Assembly (NCBI RefSeq): GCF_900520355.1
Contig: NZ_LS999521.1
Coordinates: 3,844,001 to 3,908,000 of the forward strand
Source of the DNA: Acinetobacter calcoaceticus
GTDB lineage: Bacteria > Pseudomonadota > Gammaproteobacteria > Pseudomonadales > Moraxellaceae
Length of the DNA: 64,000 nt
Direction: 5' to 3'
This document shows positions 46,285 to 60,875 of this stretch, one piece after another (within the stretch, counting starts at the first letter, position 1; each line of letters begins with the position of its first letter). Below the pieces are notes generated by a model. That model was not told where the DNA came from, made no database searches, and saw only the letters and a program-made list of their open reading frames with translations. A program made the position numbers and the translations under genes.

Positions 46285-46849
46285 AGAAATGATTTTGATA
46301 AAGGGCCAGAAGTTTTTGGGCACCTAATAATAAATTTTCTTCCCAATCCAAATGGGCAGTGTCATCTGCCCCATCAGTAATATATTTCACTGAAATCAGG
46401 CGAACTCCTAATTTATGGCAGACCTTGGCTAAGGCATACCCTTCCATATCAACCACATCACAAGCTACTTTTGGCTGACCCGTTTCAAATGAATCACCAG
46501 TTCCACAAACTGCTTTTGGTAAATCAACAAAATGTGATTGAAGGTGAATTTCAGCTGGCAAGTGATCATCTAACGGCGTTACACCTACTTCAAACCCTAA
46601 CGGTGAAACATCCATATCTCGTTGTACAAAAGTCTTCACCTCGACCAAATCATGACGATTAAATGCAGAACTTCCTGCTGAACCTAAGTTAATTAAAGTT
46701 TTACAACCTGTTTTTTGAATAACCTCAAATGCTTTAAAGGCAGCATTAATCTTGCCAATTCCACTATAATGAACTTCAATACCTGCTTGTTCAAATAAAC
46801 CTTTAGATTCATTAGGAAGCGCCATAATTAAAGCAATATCAGTGTTCAT
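46283..46849 (-). CDS. Nucleosidase of the MtnN/PNP_UDP_1 family, short form
   Basis: A 188-residue protein of the nucleoside phosphorylase/nucleosidase superfamily. It has ALIMALPNESKGLFEQAG (with E15 at the catalytic position of MTA/SAH nucleosidase), INLGSAGS, VVDMEGYALAKV (the Met-Glu pair that binds ribose) and KYITDGADDTA (catalytic aspartate). It is about 40 residues shorter than E. coli MtnN. The substrate is probably MTA/SAH or a related nucleoside, but another base cannot be excluded. It is monocistronic. Confidence 0.83.
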   Translation of the reverse strand: MNTDIALIMALPNESKGLFEQAGIEVHYSGIGKINAAFKAFEVIQKTGCKTLINLGSAGSSAFNRHDLVEVKTFVQRDMDVSPLGFEVGVTPLDDHLPAEIHLQSHFVDLPKAVCGTGDSFETGQPKVACDVVDMEGYALAKVCHKLGVRLISVKYITDGADDTAHLDWEENLLLGAQKLLALYQNHF

Positions 46850-46931
46850 GCAAAAAGGCTCATATCAGAATTAAATAAAATTAGAAAATAAGTATAAATC
46901 AGGTGCAAAAGCTTTTTGCACCTTTTCATGA

Positions 46932-48065
46932 TCACTGCATTTTTTGTTGTAAGGCGATTAAGCATGGAGAAAAGAACAGTTTCCCACTATAAGCTCCTGC
47001 TAGCGTTTTCTTCATTACCACGCCCCACATCACTAATAATAAAATACTCAATGCCACAGCCACATATTGTAAAAATACAATTTCAACCTGATGACCTAAA
47101 TTAAACAGCGCCAAAATAAACACACCGAATGGAAAGGTTAAGCCCCACCAGCCTAAATTAAATGGAATACCAGTTTTGGCATGACGAAGTGTAGTTAAAA
47201 TTGCAAGGCCGAGCCACCATAACCCGAAACCTAAAAGCACCAAACTGCCCACGATTCCTAAAGCTTGAAAGACATTCGCGAATTGATAAAATCCCACACC
47301 TACAAATACTCTTTGTGCCTGCTCACCTAGTAATAATAACCCTAGCGCACCTGTTCCAATTGGGCCTAAAGAAAGCCAGCTAGAAATTGCGAGTTCTTTT
47401 TCAGGTAATTGATGCAAAGCCATACGCAACATTAGAATTGTCAAAATAGCGAACGCAGGTAAAACAGAGATTCCCCAAAGTACATAACCAGCCATTAATA
47501 AATGAAAGCTATGCAAATCTGCTGGTAAATGTGCAACTAACATGCCCGCAGAACTTGCTGCTACTTCACAGGCAACCACAGGTAAAAGCCAGATTGCAGT
47601 CATGGTATGTAGCTGATGGTTCTGACGACTAAACATACAAAACGGCACAATCCATGCAATTGCTAGAGCTACAAAGACATCGATGTACCATAAAGCTTGA
47701 GCAATATGTACCGCAACTTCACCGTAAAGCCCAATACCGAAGCTTAAGAAACCATTTAGTATGGTAGCTAACCCCATCGGAATAGCACCTAAAAACAAGC
47801 TCATATTAGGATGCTTAAATATTTGCTTCGCTTCATGAGGGAAAAGCAACCACCGCAATAAATAGAGACATGAAAAAACACTAAATAGGACAATATTAAA
47901 TTGCCATAATAAGGTTGCTAGCATGAATAAAAATGATTGAGCAAAAGGAAGCTGAATTAAAATCATACTTACCACACCAGTACCCATAGTCGCTGTAAAC
48001 CAATTTGGGGTAAAATGTCGTATAACATCTTTGCTTTGATTTAATTGGTAAAAGGGTTTTTTCAT
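46932..48065 (-). CDS. TDT-family transporter (TehA/SLAC1/Mae1-like), about ten membrane segments
   Basis: A 377-residue membrane protein beginning with a polar 20-residue segment and FTPNWFTATMGTGVVSMIL, a TDT landmark. Ten hydrophobic segments follow, with the F-P-L-type first helices and WLSLGPIGTGALGLLLLGEQA in the seventh. Members transport dicarboxylates, sulfite, tellurite or anions. No neighbour fixes the substrate; it is not in the sulfonate operon. Monocistronic, with 208 bases of A+T-rich sequence between it and divergent ribF. Confidence 0.85.
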   Translation of the reverse strand: MKKPFYQLNQSKDVIRHFTPNWFTATMGTGVVSMILIQLPFAQSFLFMLATLLWQFNIVLFSVFSCLYLLRWLLFPHEAKQIFKHPNMSLFLGAIPMGLATILNGFLSFGIGLYGEVAVHIAQALWYIDVFVALAIAWIVPFCMFSRQNHQLHTMTAIWLLPVVACEVAASSAGMLVAHLPADLHSFHLLMAGYVLWGISVLPAFAILTILMLRMALHQLPEKELAISSWLSLGPIGTGALGLLLLGEQAQRVFVGVGFYQFANVFQALGIVGSLVLLGFGLWWLGLAILTTLRHAKTGIPFNLGWWGLTFPFGVFILALFNLGHQVEIVFLQYVAVALSILLLVMWGVVMKKTLAGAYSGKLFFSPCLIALQQKMQ

Positions 48066-48273
48066 CTTAATTCTCTAATCAAAGAGTGGATGAAAATATA
48101 GTAGAGCAAATAATTAATAAGAAAAATTGATTTATTTTTATTTAATTCATCAATATTTTAAATATAAAGAATATTCATATTGAAAAATAACTGAGTAAAA
48201 ACACAACAACAAGACGAATCTGTGAGATTATGGCAATATATAGCCCTTGCAAAAATAGCCATATTTTAAGTTC

Positions 48274-49275
48274 ATGAAACTGCTTCGTCTTAATGCGTTA
48301 TCGCCCAATTTTCAGTTACCACCAACAGCGGTAACTATTGGTAATTTTGATGGTGTCCATTTAGGTCACCAAGCGATGATTGCTCAACTCAAAAAAATTG
48401 CTGCAGCACAAGGCTTAAAAACATTGGTCATGATTTTTGAGCCACAACCTCTTGAGTTCTTTCAAGGCTACGATGCTCCTCCTCGTATTAATTCATTACG
48501 GGAAAAAGTCGAATATCTAGCCGAACTTGGAGTAGATTACATTGCGGTTGCTAAATTTGATCAACACTTTCGTAGCATGAGTGCTACTGAATTTGCCGAT
48601 TTATTAAAAGACAAATTAAACGCACAAGCTTTGGTTTTAGGTGATGATTTCCATTTCGGCAAAGACCGTCAAGGCAATAGCGAATTTTTAAAAGATTACG
48701 GATTTGGGGTCACCAACCTACATACCATTGAACTCGAAGGTGAACGTGTAAGTTCAACTCGTATTCGTCAGGTACTTCAGGCAGGAAATCTTGCCTTAGC
48801 CGCTAAATTATTAGGCCGTCCGTACAGTATTACTGGACGTGTTCAATATGGTGACCAGATTGGACGAACTCTCGATTTTCCAACCATTAACGTTCGCCTC
48901 AACCGCCATAAACCTTGTTTAAATGGCATTTATGGGGTTGAAGTCATTTGCGAAACAACTTCGTTAACTCAAAAAGTACTTCAGGACGCACCTGAAAAAC
49001 CGGGAATTGCCGGATATCATGAAAACAGCCTGTATGGCGCGGGTCATGTCGGTACACGTCCAGCCATTCAGCAAGAACATCCAGAGTGGAGATTAGAAGT
49101 ACATTTCCCTGATGTTTCTGCTAATCTGTATGGCTTATTTATGCGGGTGACTTTTCTTCACTATCTTCATGGTGAATTGAACTACCCTTCGCTTGAAGCA
49201 CTTAAGGCAGGAATTGATAATGACGTGCATCAGTTACGACAATATCGTAACGACACGACACAATTTCCTTTTTAA
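48274..49275 (+). CDS. ribF: Bifunctional riboflavin kinase/FAD synthetase RibF
   Basis: A 333-residue enzyme making FMN then FAD. The N-terminal FAD synthetase has TIGNFDGVHLGH (about 21-32) and VSSTRIRQVLQAGN; the C-terminal kinase domain has GRVQYGDQIGRTLDFPTINV, LNGIYGVEV and YGLFMRVTFLHYLHGELNYPSLEAL. Length is typical, with a small insertion between kinase strands (about 230-262). It heads the conserved ribF-ileS-lspA-fkpB order. Confidence 0.96.
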   Translation: MKLLRLNALSPNFQLPPTAVTIGNFDGVHLGHQAMIAQLKKIAAAQGLKTLVMIFEPQPLEFFQGYDAPPRINSLREKVEYLAELGVDYIAVAKFDQHFRSMSATEFADLLKDKLNAQALVLGDDFHFGKDRQGNSEFLKDYGFGVTNLHTIELEGERVSSTRIRQVLQAGNLALAAKLLGRPYSITGRVQYGDQIGRTLDFPTINVRLNRHKPCLNGIYGVEVICETTSLTQKVLQDAPEKPGIAGYHENSLYGAGHVGTRPAIQQEHPEWRLEVHFPDVSANLYGLFMRVTFLHYLHGELNYPSLEALKAGIDNDVHQLRQYRNDTTQFPF

Positions 49276-49336
49276 TTCGAATTTTGATTGTAAAACATGT
49301 CGGCTCCCAAGCTGATTAAACTGGATGAAAACTTGC

Positions 49337-52174
49337 ATGAGCGATAAGCAAACTCCTGAGAATGCAGTGGACTACAAAGCCACGCTAAACCTGCCGGATA
49401 CTCAATTTGCAATGAAAGCAAATTTGGCAGTACGTGAAGTGAAATGGTTAGAAGAGTGGTATACCGACAACATTTATCAGCAGATTCGTGCATCGCGTAT
49501 TGGCAAGAAAAAATATATTTTGCATGATGGCCCTCCATATGCGAACGGTACAATTCACTTAGGCCATGCGGTCAACAAAGTACTCAAAGACGTTATTGTA
49601 AAAAGCCGCACTCTGTCAGGTTTCGATGCGCCTTATGTACCGGGCTGGGACTGTCATGGTTTGCCAATCGAGCTAAAAGTTGAAGAAAAAGTAGGTAAAG
49701 TTGGCGAAAAAGTTGACGCGGCTACTTTCCGTAAACTTTGCCGTGAATACGCACTAAAACAAATTGATTTACAGCGTAATGACTTTAAACGTCTAGGTAT
49801 TTTAGGTGACTGGGATAATCCTTATCTCACCATGAACTATAAACAAGAAGCCGATATCGTTCGTGCTTTAGGTTTAATTCAAAAAAATGGTCATATCCAG
49901 CCGGGCTTAAAGCCAGTGAACTGGTGTATGGACTGTGGTTCTGCGCTTGCTGAAGCAGAAGTTGAATACGAAGATAAAAAATCTGACGCAATTGACGTTG
50001 GTTTTGGCGTTGTAGATTTAAAAGATTTAAGTGCGCGTTTAAATGTAGACGTTCAAGATCCAACTGATATCGTGATCTGGACCACTACACCATGGACATT
50101 ACCTGCGAACCAAGCCGTTGCTTTGCACGCCGAAATTGAATATCAATTGGTACAAGTAACGACTGAGCGTGGTAAGCAAAACTTCATTCTTGCTAAAGAC
50201 CTCGTTGCTTCAGCGATTGAACGTTATAAACTTGAAAAACCTGTAGTTTTAGCGGACTTTACTGGTAGCAAGCTTGAAAACCTTACATTACAACACCCTT
50301 TACTTACTGGTCGTCAAGTTCCGGTGATTTTAGGTGAGCACGTTATCGCAACAAGCGGTACAGGTGCCGTACATACAGCGCCTGGCCACGGTGCAGACGA
50401 CTATAAAGTAGGTCTTCAATACAACCTTAAAGTAGATAACCCAGTAGGTGGTAACGGTGTTTATTTACCAACTGCTCCAATCTACGCTGGTGAGCACATC
50501 TATAAAGCCAATCCAAAGATTATCGAAGCTTTGGGCGCTGTAGGCCGTTTATGGGCTCATCAACCAATTAAACACAGCTACCCACACTGCTGGCGCCATA
50601 AGACTCCTATTATTTTCCGTGCTACACCACAATGGTTCATTAGCATGGATCAAAAAGGGTTACGTGAAGGTGCGCTTAATGCCATTGAAAATGATATCGA
50701 GTTTGTACCGAACTGGGGTAAAAACCGTATTGAATCAATGATCGAAGGCCGTCCGGACTGGTGTATTTCACGTCAACGTACTTGGGGTGTTCCAATTCCA
50801 TTCTTCGTTCATAAAGATACGAACGAATTACACCCTCGTACACCTGAACTCATCGAAGAAGTTGCTCAACTGATCGAAGAAGAAGGTATCGAAGCATGGT
50901 TCAAACGTGACGCGAAAGACTTCATTGGTGAAGATGCTGAACAATATAATGCTATTCGCGATACCCTCGATGTATGGTTCGACTCCGGTACAACGCATTA
51001 TGCTGTACTTGAGCAACGTGAAGAATTAGAAAGCCCAGCAGATTTATATTTAGAAGGTTCAGACCAGCATCGTGGCTGGTTCCAATCTTCATTATTAACT
51101 TCTATGGCAATTCACAATCGTGCACCATATAAAGCATTGCTAACACATGGTTTTACGGTTGATGAAAATGGCCGCAAGTTGTCGAAATCTTTAGGCAACT
51201 ATATTCCGCTTGAAGAAATCATCAAACAGCTTGGTGCTGATGGTTTACGTTTGTATGTAGCTTCTAGTGACTATCGCTATGAAATCGCAGCATCTAAAGA
51301 AATCTTTAACCGTGTAAGTGATAGCTATCGTCGTATTCGTAATACATTACGTTTCTTGCTTGCGAACTTAAATGGTTTCAAACCAAGTACAGATGCTTTA
51401 GCTGTTGATGACTTAATTGCTCTAGATCAATACATCTTGCAACGTGCAAATGAAGTACAAAAAACAATTATCACTGCCTATGAAGAAATGAACTTCCATG
51501 TCGTGTGTAGCGCGTTAACAAGCTTCTGCATTAATGACTTAGGTGGTTTCTACCTCGATATTATCAAAGATCGTCAGTACACTACTAAAGCGGATTCTCA
51601 GGCACGTCGTTCTGCACAAACAGCGCTTTACCATATCGTTCAAGCATTTATCCGTTGGATGAGCCCAATCTTAAGCTTTACCGCTCAAGAAGCTTGGCCA
51701 TTAATTCCAGAACAAACTGAAAAGTATGTATTTACTTCAGAATGGTATGACCTACCAGTTTCATCAAAAGCAAACTTGCTTTCTGAAGAAGACTGGCAAA
51801 CATTGATTAGCGTAAAATCTGCAGTAAATAAACAGATTGAAGCAGCACGTAACGCTAAACTTGTCGGTAGTAATCTTTCAGCCAAAGTTGAACTTTGGGC
51901 AAATGAATCATTACAAACAGTTTTAAATCAACTGGCTGATGAACTCCGTTTTGTTCTTATTACTTCAGAAGTAGTAGTACATCCATTTGCTGAACAAGGT
52001 GAAGCAACTGAAATGGAAGGCTTACGTGTACAAATATCTGCAGCTGAAGGTGAAAAATGTGCACGTTGCTGGCACGTCCTTCCAGATGTAAATACACATG
52101 CCGATCATCCTGGTTTATGTGGTCGTTGTATTGTGAACGTCACTGGTCGTGGCGAAGTGAGAAAATATGCCTAA
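49337..52174 (+). CDS. ileS: Isoleucyl-tRNA synthetase
   Basis: A 945-residue class I aminoacyl-tRNA synthetase. HLGH (74-77) in [14 protein letters not shown] and [10 protein letters not shown] (KMSKS equivalent, near 614) form the active site; [14 protein letters not shown] and [15 protein letters not shown] belong to the editing domain; a C-terminal zinc finger has CARCWHV and CGRCIVNV. I chose ATG 49337 ([14 protein letters not shown]) over an ATG four codons upstream. It overlaps lspA by eight bases. It looks like the housekeeping, mupirocin-sensitive type. Confidence 0.97.
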   Translation: MSDKQTPENAVDYKATLNLPDTQFAMKANLAVREVKWLEEWYTDNIYQQIRASRIGKKKYILHDGPPYANGTIHLGHAVNKVLKDVIVKSRTLSGFDAPYVPGWDCHGLPIELKVEEKVGKVGEKVDAATFRKLCREYALKQIDLQRNDFKRLGILGDWDNPYLTMNYKQEADIVRALGLIQKNGHIQPGLKPVNWCMDCGSALAEAEVEYEDKKSDAIDVGFGVVDLKDLSARLNVDVQDPTDIVIWTTTPWTLPANQAVALHAEIEYQLVQVTTERGKQNFILAKDLVASAIERYKLEKPVVLADFTGSKLENLTLQHPLLTGRQVPVILGEHVIATSGTGAVHTAPGHGADDYKVGLQYNLKVDNPVGGNGVYLPTAPIYAGEHIYKANPKIIEALGAVGRLWAHQPIKHSYPHCWRHKTPIIFRATPQWFISMDQKGLREGALNAIENDIEFVPNWGKNRIESMIEGRPDWCISRQRTWGVPIPFFVHKDTNELHPRTPELIEEVAQLIEEEGIEAWFKRDAKDFIGEDAEQYNAIRDTLDVWFDSGTTHYAVLEQREELESPADLYLEGSDQHRGWFQSSLLTSMAIHNRAPYKALLTHGFTVDENGRKLSKSLGNYIPLEEIIKQLGADGLRLYVASSDYRYEIAASKEIFNRVSDSYRRIRNTLRFLLANLNGFKPSTDALAVDDLIALDQYILQRANEVQKTIITAYEEMNFHVVCSALTSFCINDLGGFYLDIIKDRQYTTKADSQARRSAQTALYHIVQAFIRWMSPILSFTAQEAWPLIPEQTEKYVFTSEWYDLPVSSKANLLSEEDWQTLISVKSAVNKQIEAARNAKLVGSNLSAKVELWANESLQTVLNQLADELRFVLITSEVVVHPFAEQGEATEMEGLRVQISAAEGEKCARCWHVLPDVNTHADHPGLCGRCIVNVTGRGEVRKYA

Positions 52175-52697
52175 TTCACAAGCTAAAAAAGGCTTATTCC
52201 AGTTTTATCCACACAATCTAATTTGGCTTGGACTTTCTGTCCTTGCCATTGTGTTGGATCAATGGACAAAATGGATTGCAAGTACACATCTGAACTATGC
52301 GGATCCAGTGCCTGTGCTTCCATTTTTAAACTGGACACTATTACATAACTATGGCGCAGCTTTTAGCTTTTTATCTGATGCAGGGGGATGGCAACGCTAT
52401 TTCTTCACATCTTTAGCAGGCTTAGTTTCAGTTCTTTTTGTATTTTGGTTGCTTCGTATGCCTAAAAAAATGGTGGTGCTACCTGTAGCAATCGCTTTAA
52501 TTTTAGGTGGGGCATTAGGCAATTTAATTGACCGCATTACTTTAGGCTATGTTGTCGATTTTATTCATGTCTATTACCAAAATCATCACTTTCCAGCTTT
52601 TAATATTGCGGACAGTGCCATTACCCTAGGTACCATCTTGCTACTCATCGATACATTCTTCCTTGAGAAGCAACGTAACCAAAATTCGGATGCATAA
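52167..52697 (+). CDS. lspA: Lipoprotein signal peptidase LspA
   Basis: A 176-residue inner-membrane aspartyl protease that cuts prolipoprotein signal peptides after lipidation. Four membrane segments are visible; DQWTKW (D31), [10 protein letters not shown] and the catalytic aspartates in YVVDFI (D131) and FNIADSA (D149) are in place. It starts inside the ileS end (8-base overlap) and its stop is one base before the fkpB start. It serves the many lipoproteins in this window. Confidence 0.97.
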   Translation: MPNSQAKKGLFQFYPHNLIWLGLSVLAIVLDQWTKWIASTHLNYADPVPVLPFLNWTLLHNYGAAFSFLSDAGGWQRYFFTSLAGLVSVLFVFWLLRMPKKMVVLPVAIALILGGALGNLIDRITLGYVVDFIHVYYQNHHFPAFNIADSAITLGTILLLIDTFFLEKQRNQNSDA

Positions 52698-52698
52698 T

Positions 52699-53181
52699 AT
52701 GACCGAAATTATCCAACCTAACGAAGAAATTCGTATTACAGACGGCTCTAAAGTCGATCTACACTTTTCTGTTGCTATTGAAAATGGTGTAGAAATCGAT
52801 AATACCCGTAATCGTGAAGAACCAGTTTCTCTTACTATTGGCGACGGAAATCTTTTACCGGGTTTTGAAAAAGCATTATTTGGTTTACGTGCAGGCGACC
52901 GTCGTACAGTACATCTTCCGCCAGAAGATGCATTTGGCCCATGGAATCCAGAAAATATACAAACTTTCGATACGGTTAAGTTTGAACAGCGCCCTATTCC
53001 TGGCCATATGATCGAGTTTGAAGATAAGGCAAAAACAACCTTATTCGGCGTAGTGAAGTCAGTTAATGACGACATTACAGAAATTGATTTTAACCATCCG
53101 TTAGCCGGAAAAAATATTACGTTTGAAGTAGAAATATTCAAGGTAACTCCCGAAGGCCAACAAGGCATTAAACTCATGTAA
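52699..53181 (+). CDS. fkpB: FKBP-type prolyl isomerase FkpB (SlpA)
   Basis: A 160-residue cytoplasmic SlpA/FkpB isomerase. FKBP strands carry VDLHFSVAIENGVEIDNT and TIGDGNLLPGFEKALFGLRAGD; the inserted chaperone flap lies about residues 72-125 (PPEDAFGPWNPENIQ). The chosen ATG 52699 lies one base after the lspA stop; an ATG three codons earlier overlaps lspA. In E. coli this gene also follows lspA but is itself followed by ispH; here a terminator follows instead. Confidence 0.93.
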   Translation: MTEIIQPNEEIRITDGSKVDLHFSVAIENGVEIDNTRNREEPVSLTIGDGNLLPGFEKALFGLRAGDRRTVHLPPEDAFGPWNPENIQTFDTVKFEQRPIPGHMIEFEDKAKTTLFGVVKSVNDDITEIDFNHPLAGKNITFEVEIFKVTPEGQQGIKLM

Positions 53182-53183
53182 AT

Positions 53184-53210
53184 AAAAAGCCCTCTAAATG
53201 AGGGCTTTTT
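53184..53210 (+). terminator. Rho-independent terminator after fkpB
   Basis: A perfect 11-bp stem AAAAAGCCCTC/GAGGGCTTTTT with five-base loop directly after the stop, ending the ribF-ileS-lspA-fkpB group. Confidence 0.93.
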
Positions 53211-53305
53211 ATTGATCTCAACTTAAGAATCCTTACAAATTCTATATTCTCTCGCACCTATATAATGAATTAAGTTATAAGTATAAAAATCCTTGGGGAA
53301 AATAC

Positions 53306-53848
53306 ATGCTGGTCTATATTATCGTAGGAAGTGTTCGTGAAGGACGTACAGCAATTAAGGTTGCCAATTGGCTAGAATCAACAATTCCAACATTGGGTCT
53401 AAACGATTTTCAAACCGAAGTAATCGATTTAAAAGAATGGGATTTACCTTTTTTTTCAGGCTCTCACCCACCCGCCACTGGAATTTATGATCAACCTAAA
53501 CAACAAGAATGGGCAGACAAAATTGCTCAAGCAGATGCTTTTATCTTTATTAGCCCAGAATACAACCATGGTTACAGTCCAGCCTTAAAAAATGCACTCG
53601 ACTACGTAGGTAAAGAATGGAGCGATAAACCTGCTGCATTTATTGGATATGGGTCAACTAATGGCTCTCGCTCTATTAGCCAAATACGCCAAGTCACCTC
53701 AAGTTTAAATATTATTGATCCAAATGCTATATTAGAGATTCGGGATATATTTAAACGTAATAAAGATGAGAAATTTGAAGCTAATGAATTTGAAGTAAAA
53801 GGACTTCAATCAATTGTTGAGAAGCTACAGAAATATAATTTAGCTTAA
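53306..53848 (+). CDS. NADPH-dependent FMN reductase family protein
   Basis: A 180-residue flavodoxin-fold reductase. IIVGSVREGRTAIKVANWL opens the FMN phosphate loop, and SPEYNHGYSPALKNALDYVGKEW with KPAAFIGYG is the family signature (NADPH_dep_FMN_red). It could reduce FMN or quinones or azo compounds. It is monocistronic with its own terminator. As a candidate source of FMNH2 for SsuD it is only a suggestion. Confidence 0.88.
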   Translation: MLVYIIVGSVREGRTAIKVANWLESTIPTLGLNDFQTEVIDLKEWDLPFFSGSHPPATGIYDQPKQQEWADKIAQADAFIFISPEYNHGYSPALKNALDYVGKEWSDKPAAFIGYGSTNGSRSISQIRQVTSSLNIIDPNAILEIRDIFKRNKDEKFEANEFEVKGLQSIVEKLQKYNLA

Positions 53849-53850
53849 AT

Positions 53851-53884
53851 AAAAAGGCCTCTAATCAAATAAAGAGGCCTTTTA
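53851..53884. terminator. Bidirectional terminator between FMN reductase and ankyrin gene
   Basis: Perfect stem AAAAAGGCCTCT/AGAGGCCTTTTT with a 10-base loop, between convergent genes, T-runs on both strands. Confidence 0.92.
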
Positions 53885-53887
53885 TTT

Positions 53888-54199
53888 TTATAAGCTTTTT
53901 AAATAATTTACTACGTCTGTATTACTAGCCATTTCTGCAAGCTGTAGTGCTGTGTATTCACTCTTATAATCGACATAAGCTCCCTTTTCGACTAATAGTT
54001 TAACCACCTCTAGATGATCATTCTCGGCAGCTGCTTGTAGAGCACTATAACCTTCATCATCCATCTGATTAGGATCTTGTCCTTCTAAAAGTAATTGCTC
54101 TACCTGATCTAGATCGCCTAAAGAAGCCCAATAGACCAATTCAGGAAGAGACAATTCTTCATCATCCTCAGGTATTGAAGAGAAGGAATTAATTTTCAC
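53888..54199 (-). CDS. Small ankyrin-repeat protein
   Basis: A 103-residue protein of about two and a half ankyrin repeats: PELVYWASLGDLDQVEQLLLEG, then DEGYSALQAAAENDHLEVVKLLVEKGA, then YTALQLAEMASNTDVVNYL. There is an acidic N-terminus (PEDDEELS) and no signal peptide. Such proteins mediate protein contacts; partner unknown. It lies just beyond the end of the rRNA operon, pointing the same way, and may be transcribed by its own promoter in the 170 bases between. Confidence 0.85.
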   Translation of the reverse strand: MKINSFSSIPEDDEELSLPELVYWASLGDLDQVEQLLLEGQDPNQMDDEGYSALQAAAENDHLEVVKLLVEKGAYVDYKSEYTALQLAEMASNTDVVNYLKSL

Positions 54200-54333
54200 G
54201 TAAACACCTAAAAATAAGAAACTTCATCATTATTATATTCATAAAATACGGCCAGTTTGCAAATCTGATTCTAAAGCTATTTAAGTATGAAATATTTTCA
54301 ATTAAACGACTTTAATACTTTAATTTTCCACAT

Positions 54334-54367
54334 AAAAAAACACCCCCAACATCAGTTGAGGGTGTTT
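54334..54367 (-). terminator. rRNA operon terminator
   Basis: On the minus strand, about ten bases past the 5S end, the stem AAACACCC/GGGTGTTT continues with CAAC/GTTG around loop ATCA (one mismatch region) and is followed by seven U, read from 54367 down to 54334. Confidence 0.9.
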
Positions 54368-54376
54368 AGAATAATG

Positions 54377-54491
54377 AGCTGGCGATGACTTACTCTCACA
54401 TGGGAAACCCCACACTACCATCAGCGCTAAGAGGTTTCACTTCTGAGTTCGGGAAGGGATCAGGTGGTTCACTCTTGCTATGGTCGCCAGC
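54377..54491 (-). rRNA. rrf: 5S ribosomal RNA
   Basis: About 115 bases. The minus strand reads GCUGGCGACCAUAGCAAGAG at its 5' end and ends AGUCAUCGCCAGC, so the ends pair in the helix I of 5S. The CCGAACUCAGAAGUGAAAC block of bacterial 5S is present. Ends are accurate to a base or two. Confidence 0.95.
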
Positions 54492-54659
54492 ACAACTGGT
54501 ATGGATACTTGCATTGGTCTTATTGGTTGCCGATGCGTTTTCCAAATCTTTACAGATGGGCTGATTGAGTCTTACTTTAATTTTGTTCATTTTAGCTAAA
54601 CATATAACTAAATCAAGTTGCTTTGCATATTAATGAATCGATTGATGCCATATATACAA

Positions 54660-57584
<2,925 letters not shown>

Positions 57585-57938
57585 TCGTTATTACCTACAA
57601 GGAGTAATAAGACATGATCAATGATTCCTCATCAATCTCTTACAGTTTGAAGTACTGTGTATTTAAACACTGTACAGCTTCAATCTAATTCATATACCAA
57701 AACGCTTGATTCAGTTAATTTGCTAGTTCTCAATGAATTCCAAGATTAGAATTACTTCTTCTCTTTTCATTATTGAGTGAACAATTTATTTCAGACTCAA
57801 TTTTGCCAATCTGTTAATGAATAAACATGCCTTCGTCAGGTCATGCTTAATACCGTGATACTTAAATCACAGAAGTTAATAAACCAAGATCTAAATCTTT
57901 ATTTACTAATTTCTGTAATCCGAACTTCTCTTAAGTTC
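57585..57938 (-). other. Internal transcribed spacer between tRNA-Ala and 23S
   Basis: About 350 bases of A+T-rich spacer without a gene. It is transcribed in the rRNA precursor. I could not pick an unambiguous boxA. Confidence 0.8.
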
Positions 57939-58014
57939 TGGTGGAGACTAGGAGAGTCGAACTCCTGACCTCCTGCGTGCAAAGCAGGCGCTCTACCAAC
58001 TAAGCTAAGTCCCC
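57939..58014 (-). tRNA. tRNA-Ala (anticodon UGC)
   Basis: 76 bases. The minus strand begins GGGGACTTAGCTTAGTTGG, the anticodon loop is in CTTTGCACG (TGC), and the gene ends CTCCACCA with an encoded CCA. The acceptor stem GGGGACT/AGTCTCC pairs with G-U allowed. Standard rRNA spacer tRNA. Confidence 0.97.
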
Positions 58015-58070
58015 AGCTTACATCATCAGTTATGTATCTTTCTGTCTATAACCTTAATCAGTCAAAGTCA

Positions 58071-58147
<77 letters not shown>

Positions 58148-58158
58148 TCAGATACATC

Positions 58159-59907
<1,749 letters not shown>

Positions 59908-60020
59908 TCTCTTAATGATCTTTCTGCTCTTCGTCAGAGACAGAATTCAACGCAATACTAAGCTTTTCACCTTAACCCTGTAAGCTAAGATATTCTCATG
60001 TATCGCGTCGGGATGAGTGC

Positions 60021-60048
60021 ATTATAGGGGAAAAAAATTAGTACGCAA
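60021..60048 (-). promoter_or_regulatory. rRNA operon promoter
   Basis: On the minus strand: -35 TTGCGT (60048-60043), a 16-base spacer and -10 TATAAT (60026-60021). Initiation would fall about 270 bases before 16S. It is the best sigma-70 type promoter I found in the window. The region 59745-60020 is the transcribed leader, with GATTGATTG repeats at about 59843-59877 and the 16S stem arm. Confidence 0.88.
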
Positions 60049-60166
60049 GCACTTTTCTAAACACATGCACTCGACCGTCTCTTTTTTACTCAAATAAATC
60101 AATAGCCATACTAAATTCAATCCTATATGCTTGATATACAACAACAAAATATAAAAAAATTTATTT

Positions 60167-60718
60167 TCATTCTTTTTTGATTTTGATATCTATTATCTTA
60201 ATAGGTTGTTTAGGTACGTTCTGATGCGCTCCATCATTGGTTGTTGGCACTTTTACAATGCGGTCAACTACATCCATACCTTTAACCACTTTTCCGAAAA
60301 CTGCATAACCCGCATTACCCGCTGAGCGATTTAGAAAACTATTATCAGCAACATTAATAAAGAACTGACTAGTAGCTGAATCAGGATTTGCGGTACGAGC
60401 CATTGCTAAGGTTCCGCGTGTGTTAGCCATTCCATTTCCAGCTTCGTTCTTAATTGGTGCTCGAGTAATCTTTTCCTGCATATTTGCAGTAAGTCCACCA
60501 CCCTGTACCATGAATCCAGGAATTACGCGGTGGAAGATCGTATCTTTATAAAAGTTCGACTTTATATAGCTTTTAAAATTCTTCACACTGATTGGAGCTT
60601 TCTCATCATAAAGCTGTATTTCAATGTTGCCTGAATTCGTTTGCATTTCAACTAAAGTGTCAGCCCAGACTGAATGACTGCTTAAACCCAAGCAACATAG
60701 CATTAATAATTTTTTCAT
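60167..60718 (-). CDS. Periplasmic cyclophilin-type peptidyl-prolyl isomerase (PpiA-like)
   Basis: A 183-residue exported cyclophilin. The signal peptide MKKLLMLCCLGLSSHSVWA ends at about residue 19; the isomerase domain has TIFHRVIPGFMVQGGG (catalytic FHRxxxxFM), GNGMANTRGTLAMARTANPDSATSQFFIN and AVFGKVVKGMDVVDRI. It matches short PpiA enzymes. Monocistronic; it lies upstream of the rRNA promoter on the same strand. Confidence 0.93.
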   Translation of the reverse strand: MKKLLMLCCLGLSSHSVWADTLVEMQTNSGNIEIQLYDEKAPISVKNFKSYIKSNFYKDTIFHRVIPGFMVQGGGLTANMQEKITRAPIKNEAGNGMANTRGTLAMARTANPDSATSQFFINVADNSFLNRSAGNAGYAVFGKVVKGMDVVDRIVKVPTTNDGAHQNVPKQPIKIIDIKIKKE

Positions 60719-60875
60719 ATCTTCCTACAGTAAAATGCAAAGCTTAATAAAGGTTAAATTTAATCGTCTATATAAAAGAATTCTAGTGAGTATTTATTAT
60801 CTTTTATTTAAAGCCTTATATTTTAGATTTGAGTATAAGCCCACGTTCCACGTGAAACATGGACTAAACTTTTAT

